DNA of 7,563 nucleotides from Phycisphaeraceae bacterium. Its GTDB lineage: Bacteria; Planctomycetota; Phycisphaerae; Phycisphaerales; Phycisphaeraceae. The notes under the pieces are model-generated. The model searched no databases, was not told the origin of the DNA, and saw only the letters and a list, made by a program, of their open reading frames with translations. The DNA lies in contig JADZCW010000097.1 of assembly GCA_020851395.1 (NCBI GenBank), positions 1-7,563 on the forward strand. The letters run 5' to 3'. Position numbers and translations under genes: made by a program. Numbering within the stretch: position 1 is the first letter of the stretch; every line of letters starts with the position of its first letter. Shown here in pieces: positions 5,961 to 7,563 of this stretch.

Positions 5961-6650
5961 AACCCCCCGCGCCATCGAATCCCATATCACCTTGTGCAAC
6001 TGCGCCTGCACCCGCACCGGCAGCCGGTCCGCCAGCACCCACCCCGCCAGTTCCCGCAGACTCAACCCCGCGCACCCCGCGATGTGCTCGCCCGCCGGCA
6101 TCGCCGCCGCCGCCCCCATCAGCACCGCCCGCACTCTCTCGTGCAGCCGGTGCTCTATCAGCATCCTCTTCGCCCACTCGTAGTCCCCCCGGCTCGTCAA
6201 CACGAATTTCACCTCATCCGCCGCTCTGAGGTGCTCGAGGTTCGACCACAGGTTCCGTTCGACCTCCCCGCTCCCGGGGGTCTTGAGGTCCATGATCCGG
6301 ATCACCCGCCCGTCGCACCCCGAGATGTCGCACGCCCCGCTGGTTTCGATCAGCACCGTCTTGCCCAGGTCGCACAGCTTCGTCATCAGCCCGTGCACGT
6401 TCGGCTGCAGCAACGGCTCGCCCCCCGTCACCTCCACGAGCTCGCACCCATACCCCGCCACCTCCGCCACGATCTCCTGCACCGTCCTCTTCGCCCCCTC
6501 GAAAAACGCGTACTCCGTGTCGCAGTACGCGCACCGCAGGTGGCACCCCGTCAACCGCACGAACACGCACGGCAGCCCGCTCCACGTGCTCTCGCCCTGG
6601 ATGGAGAAGAAGATCTCGTTGATCATCAGGCTCGGCGTCGCATCGCTCAT
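5958..6650 (-). CDS. queE: 7-carboxy-7-deazaguanine synthase QueE (radical SAM)
   Basis: Radical S-adenosylmethionine enzyme that contracts the QueD product, 6-carboxytetrahydropterin, to 7-carboxy-7-deazaguanine, using a 4Fe-4S cluster, SAM and Mg2+. In the 230 residues: an N-terminal substrate-side motif INEIFFSIQGEST (10-22), the cluster motif C36-x3-C40-x2-C43 (GCHLRCAYCDT), the SAM-binding TGGEPL (75-80), IETSG (101-105), a DLKTPGSGE segment (121-129), and the typical C-terminal QAQLHKVIW (215-223). These together are diagnostic of QueE rather than an activase. The ATG at 6648-6650 overlaps the folK stop (ATGA), indicating coupled translation. The frame stays open upstream to 6797, but that lies within folK and is not conserved-looking. 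No queC or queF is in the window, so the end product (preQ0, preQ1 or a DNA modification) cannot be told. Confidence 0.95.
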   Translation of the reverse strand: MSDATPSLMINEIFFSIQGESTWSGLPCVFVRLTGCHLRCAYCDTEYAFFEGAKRTVQEIVAEVAGYGCELVEVTGGEPLLQPNVHGLMTKLCDLGKTVLIETSGACDISGCDGRVIRIMDLKTPGSGEVERNLWSNLEHLRAADEVKFVLTSRGDYEWAKRMLIEHRLHERVRAVLMGAAAAMPAGEHIAGCAGLSLRELAGWVLADRLPVRVQAQLHKVIWDSMARGV

Positions 6651-7168
6651 GCCGGCTTCTCGCAACGCACGCCTAAACCCATCTCGGCCGGCTCGCCGCG
6701 CTTTTCCAAATCCGTCAGCAACTCGCCCACCGTCATCTCCAGCACCGGGTGCACCACCGACGCGTCGATGTCGCACAGCGGCCGCAGCACAAACCACCGA
6801 TCGTGCATGAGCGGGTGCGGCACCACCAGGTCATCCGTGCTGATCACCCGCCTCCCGAACAGCACGATGTCCAGGTCCAGCTCCCGCGGCCCCCACCGCT
6901 CCCGCTGCCCCCGGGTCTTCCGCCCCGCCTTGCGTTCAATCCCCAACAGGTACTGATGCAGCGTCGCCGGCTCCAGCGACGTCTCAAGCATCGCCACCGC
7001 GTTGAGGAACGCCCCCTGCTCCACCGGCCCGACCGCCGGCGTCTCGTACACCGGACTAACCGCCCTTAGATGCGACCCCGGCAGCTTCGCCATCGCCGCC
7101 TCCGCCGCCGCCAGATGCCCCCACCGGTCGCCCACGTTCGTCCCCAAAGCTAAGTACACCGCTTCCAC
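6647..7168 (-). CDS. folK: 2-amino-4-hydroxy-6-hydroxymethyldihydropteridine pyrophosphokinase FolK (HPPK)
   Basis: Folate-pathway kinase that transfers pyrophosphate from ATP to 6-hydroxymethyl-7,8-dihydropterin, in the cytosol. The product is 173 residues, close to the usual 160. It begins VEAVYLALGTNVGDR, the classic HPPK N-terminus. It carries SPVYETPAVGP (38-48), FLNAV (54-58) and the HPPK signature RWGPRELDLDIVLFG (91-105), in which D98 and D100 bind the two Mg2+ ions. VVPHPLMHDRWFVLRPL (115-131) is also typical. The start is taken as GTG 7166-7168, with GGGAG 9 nt upstream (7178-7182). No ATG lies near, and the frame continuing to 7282 is Arg/Gly-rich without family likeness. An in-frame GTG three codons later is the alternative. 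It is first in the cluster, overlapping queE by four bases and divergent from cysH. Confidence 0.94.
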   Translation of the reverse strand: MEAVYLALGTNVGDRWGHLAAAEAAMAKLPGSHLRAVSPVYETPAVGPVEQGAFLNAVAMLETSLEPATLHQYLLGIERKAGRKTRGQRERWGPRELDLDIVLFGRRVISTDDLVVPHPLMHDRWFVLRPLCDIDASVVHPVLEMTVGELLTDLEKRGEPAEMGLGVRCEKPA

Positions 7169-7177
7169 CGCCCGATT

Positions 7178-7182
7178 CTCCC
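7178..7182 (-). promoter_or_regulatory. Ribosome binding site deciding the GTG start of folK
   Basis: GGGAG on the minus strand, 9 nt before GTG at 7166-7168. It supports a GTG start that yields the normal HPPK N-terminus. Confidence 0.55.
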
Positions 7183-7212
7183 TTGTGGGGCCCGCCTCGG
7201 CAATCTCAGCCC

Positions 7213-7238
7213 TGTTCGCTCCTCTTCCTCTGCGAACA
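7213..7238. promoter_or_regulatory. Inverted repeat in the folK/cysH divergent region
   Basis: TGTTCGC (7213-7219) and GCGAACA (7232-7238) form perfect 7-bp arms around a 12-nt pyrimidine-only spacer. They lie 63 nt before the cysH ATG and 45 nt before the folK GTG. It could be an operator or an RNA hairpin in one of the leaders. No regulator is identified, and no clear promoter hexamers were found in 7169-7300. Confidence 0.35.
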
Positions 7239-7300
7239 CACCCATTGGCACCCGCCCGCCGAGTCCCTACAATCCCCCGCAATCCCCGGCAGATTCACTC

Positions 7301-7563
7301 ATGAGCAACACCCTGGCCAATAACAAGCCGCGCCTCGACCTCGAGCAGGCCAACCAATACCTCCAGGGCGCCACCGCCCCGGCCATCGTCCAGTGGGCCA
7401 TGAACCACTTCGGCGAGCGCCTCATCCTCACCTCCAGCTTCGGCGCCCAGTCCGCCCTGATGCTCCACCTCGTCACCCAGGTCGCGCCGAACATCCCCGT
7501 CGTCTTCATCGACACCGGCTACCTCTTCCCCGAGACCTACCGCTTCGCCCAGGAGCTCACCGA
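7301..7563 (+). CDS. cysH: CysH-type phosphoadenylyl-/adenylyl-sulfate reductase, N-terminal part (truncated by window edge)
   Basis: Assimilatory sulfate reduction enzyme that reduces activated sulfate (PAPS or APS) to sulfite in the cytosol. The first 87 residues are visible. The nucleotide-binding PP-loop reads LTSSFGAQSALMLHLV (43-58), and IPVVFIDTGYLFPETYRF (65-82) is nearly identical to the matching segment of known CysH proteins. The C-terminal active-site Cys and the CC...C-x2-C iron-sulfur ligands, which separate APS from PAPS reductases, lie beyond the window, so the substrate cannot be decided. The ATG at 7301-7303 gives the normal N-terminal length before the PP-loop, but only a weak ribosome site is seen. 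It is divergent from folK, with 132 nt between. Codons are strongly C-ending, like other plus-strand genes here. Confidence 0.93.
   Translation, partial: MSNTLANNKPRLDLEQANQYLQGATAPAIVQWAMNHFGERLILTSSFGAQSALMLHLVTQVAPNIPVVFIDTGYLFPETYRFAQELT

Noticed and set aside
5844..6956. Plus-strand open frame of about 370 codons opposite queE and folK
   Set aside because: The minus strand carries unmistakable QueE and HPPK motifs; the plus-strand product is Arg/Pro/His-rich with no recognisable fold.
7213..7238. LexA/SOS box
   Set aside because: The Gram-positive-type box is CGAAC-N4-GTTCG. Here the half-sites are in the opposite order and 12 nt apart.
7169..7282. N-terminal extension of FolK
   Set aside because: HPPK proteins begin close to the YLALGTN strand. 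The extra residues are Arg/Gly-rich and pass through the likely promoter region.

Overview
The window is chromosomal DNA from a GC-rich, probably Gram-negative bacterium. It carries ordinary housekeeping genes, a periplasmic Spy/CpxP-type protein, and an uncharacterised envelope protein paired with an ABC ATPase. A planctomycete (Phycisphaerae-like) source would fit the mix of genes, but this is a guess: there is no rRNA or other marker. No tRNA, rRNA, CRISPR array, insertion sequence or phage gene was seen.

Layout from left to right. (1) 1-536, minus: N-terminal part of an Mrp/ApbC iron-sulfur carrier ATPase, cut by the window edge. (2) 537-748: divergent intergenic region. (3) 749-1552, plus: exported Met-rich protein with two LTxxQ motifs, closed by a clear intrinsic terminator at 1590-1615. 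(4) 1616-5103, minus: a two-gene operon, first an 843-residue membrane-anchored protein with two large extracytoplasmic parts, then an ABC ATPase that starts inside its stop codon (ATGA). No permease gene is present. (5) 5104-5281: divergent control region with a 16-bp palindrome. (6) 5282-5494, plus: a 70-residue single-span membrane protein. (7) 5523-7168, minus: folK-queE-queD, a pterin/7-deazaguanine cluster with folK and queE overlapping by ATGA. (8) 7169-7300: divergent region with an inverted repeat. (9) 7301-7563, plus: N-terminus of a CysH-type (P)APS reductase, cut by the right edge.

How the genes work together: QueD and QueE catalyse consecutive steps from dihydroneopterin triphosphate to 7-carboxy-7-deazaguanine, the precursor of queuosine and related deazapurines. 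FolK acts on the folate branch, which shares the same GTP cyclohydrolase product. The ABC ATPase and the 843-residue protein are translationally coupled and probably act together at the inner membrane. The Met-rich protein looks like a periplasmic chaperone or metal-responsive factor. Mrp could serve QueE, a 4Fe-4S radical SAM enzyme, and CysH if it is of the iron-sulfur type, but that link is general.

The least understood parts are the ABC/843-residue pair with the palindrome in front of it, and the Met-rich Spy relative. A window-wide feature is that the plus strand is C-rich whichever strand is coding, so plus-strand genes use C-ending codons and minus-strand genes use G-ending codons.
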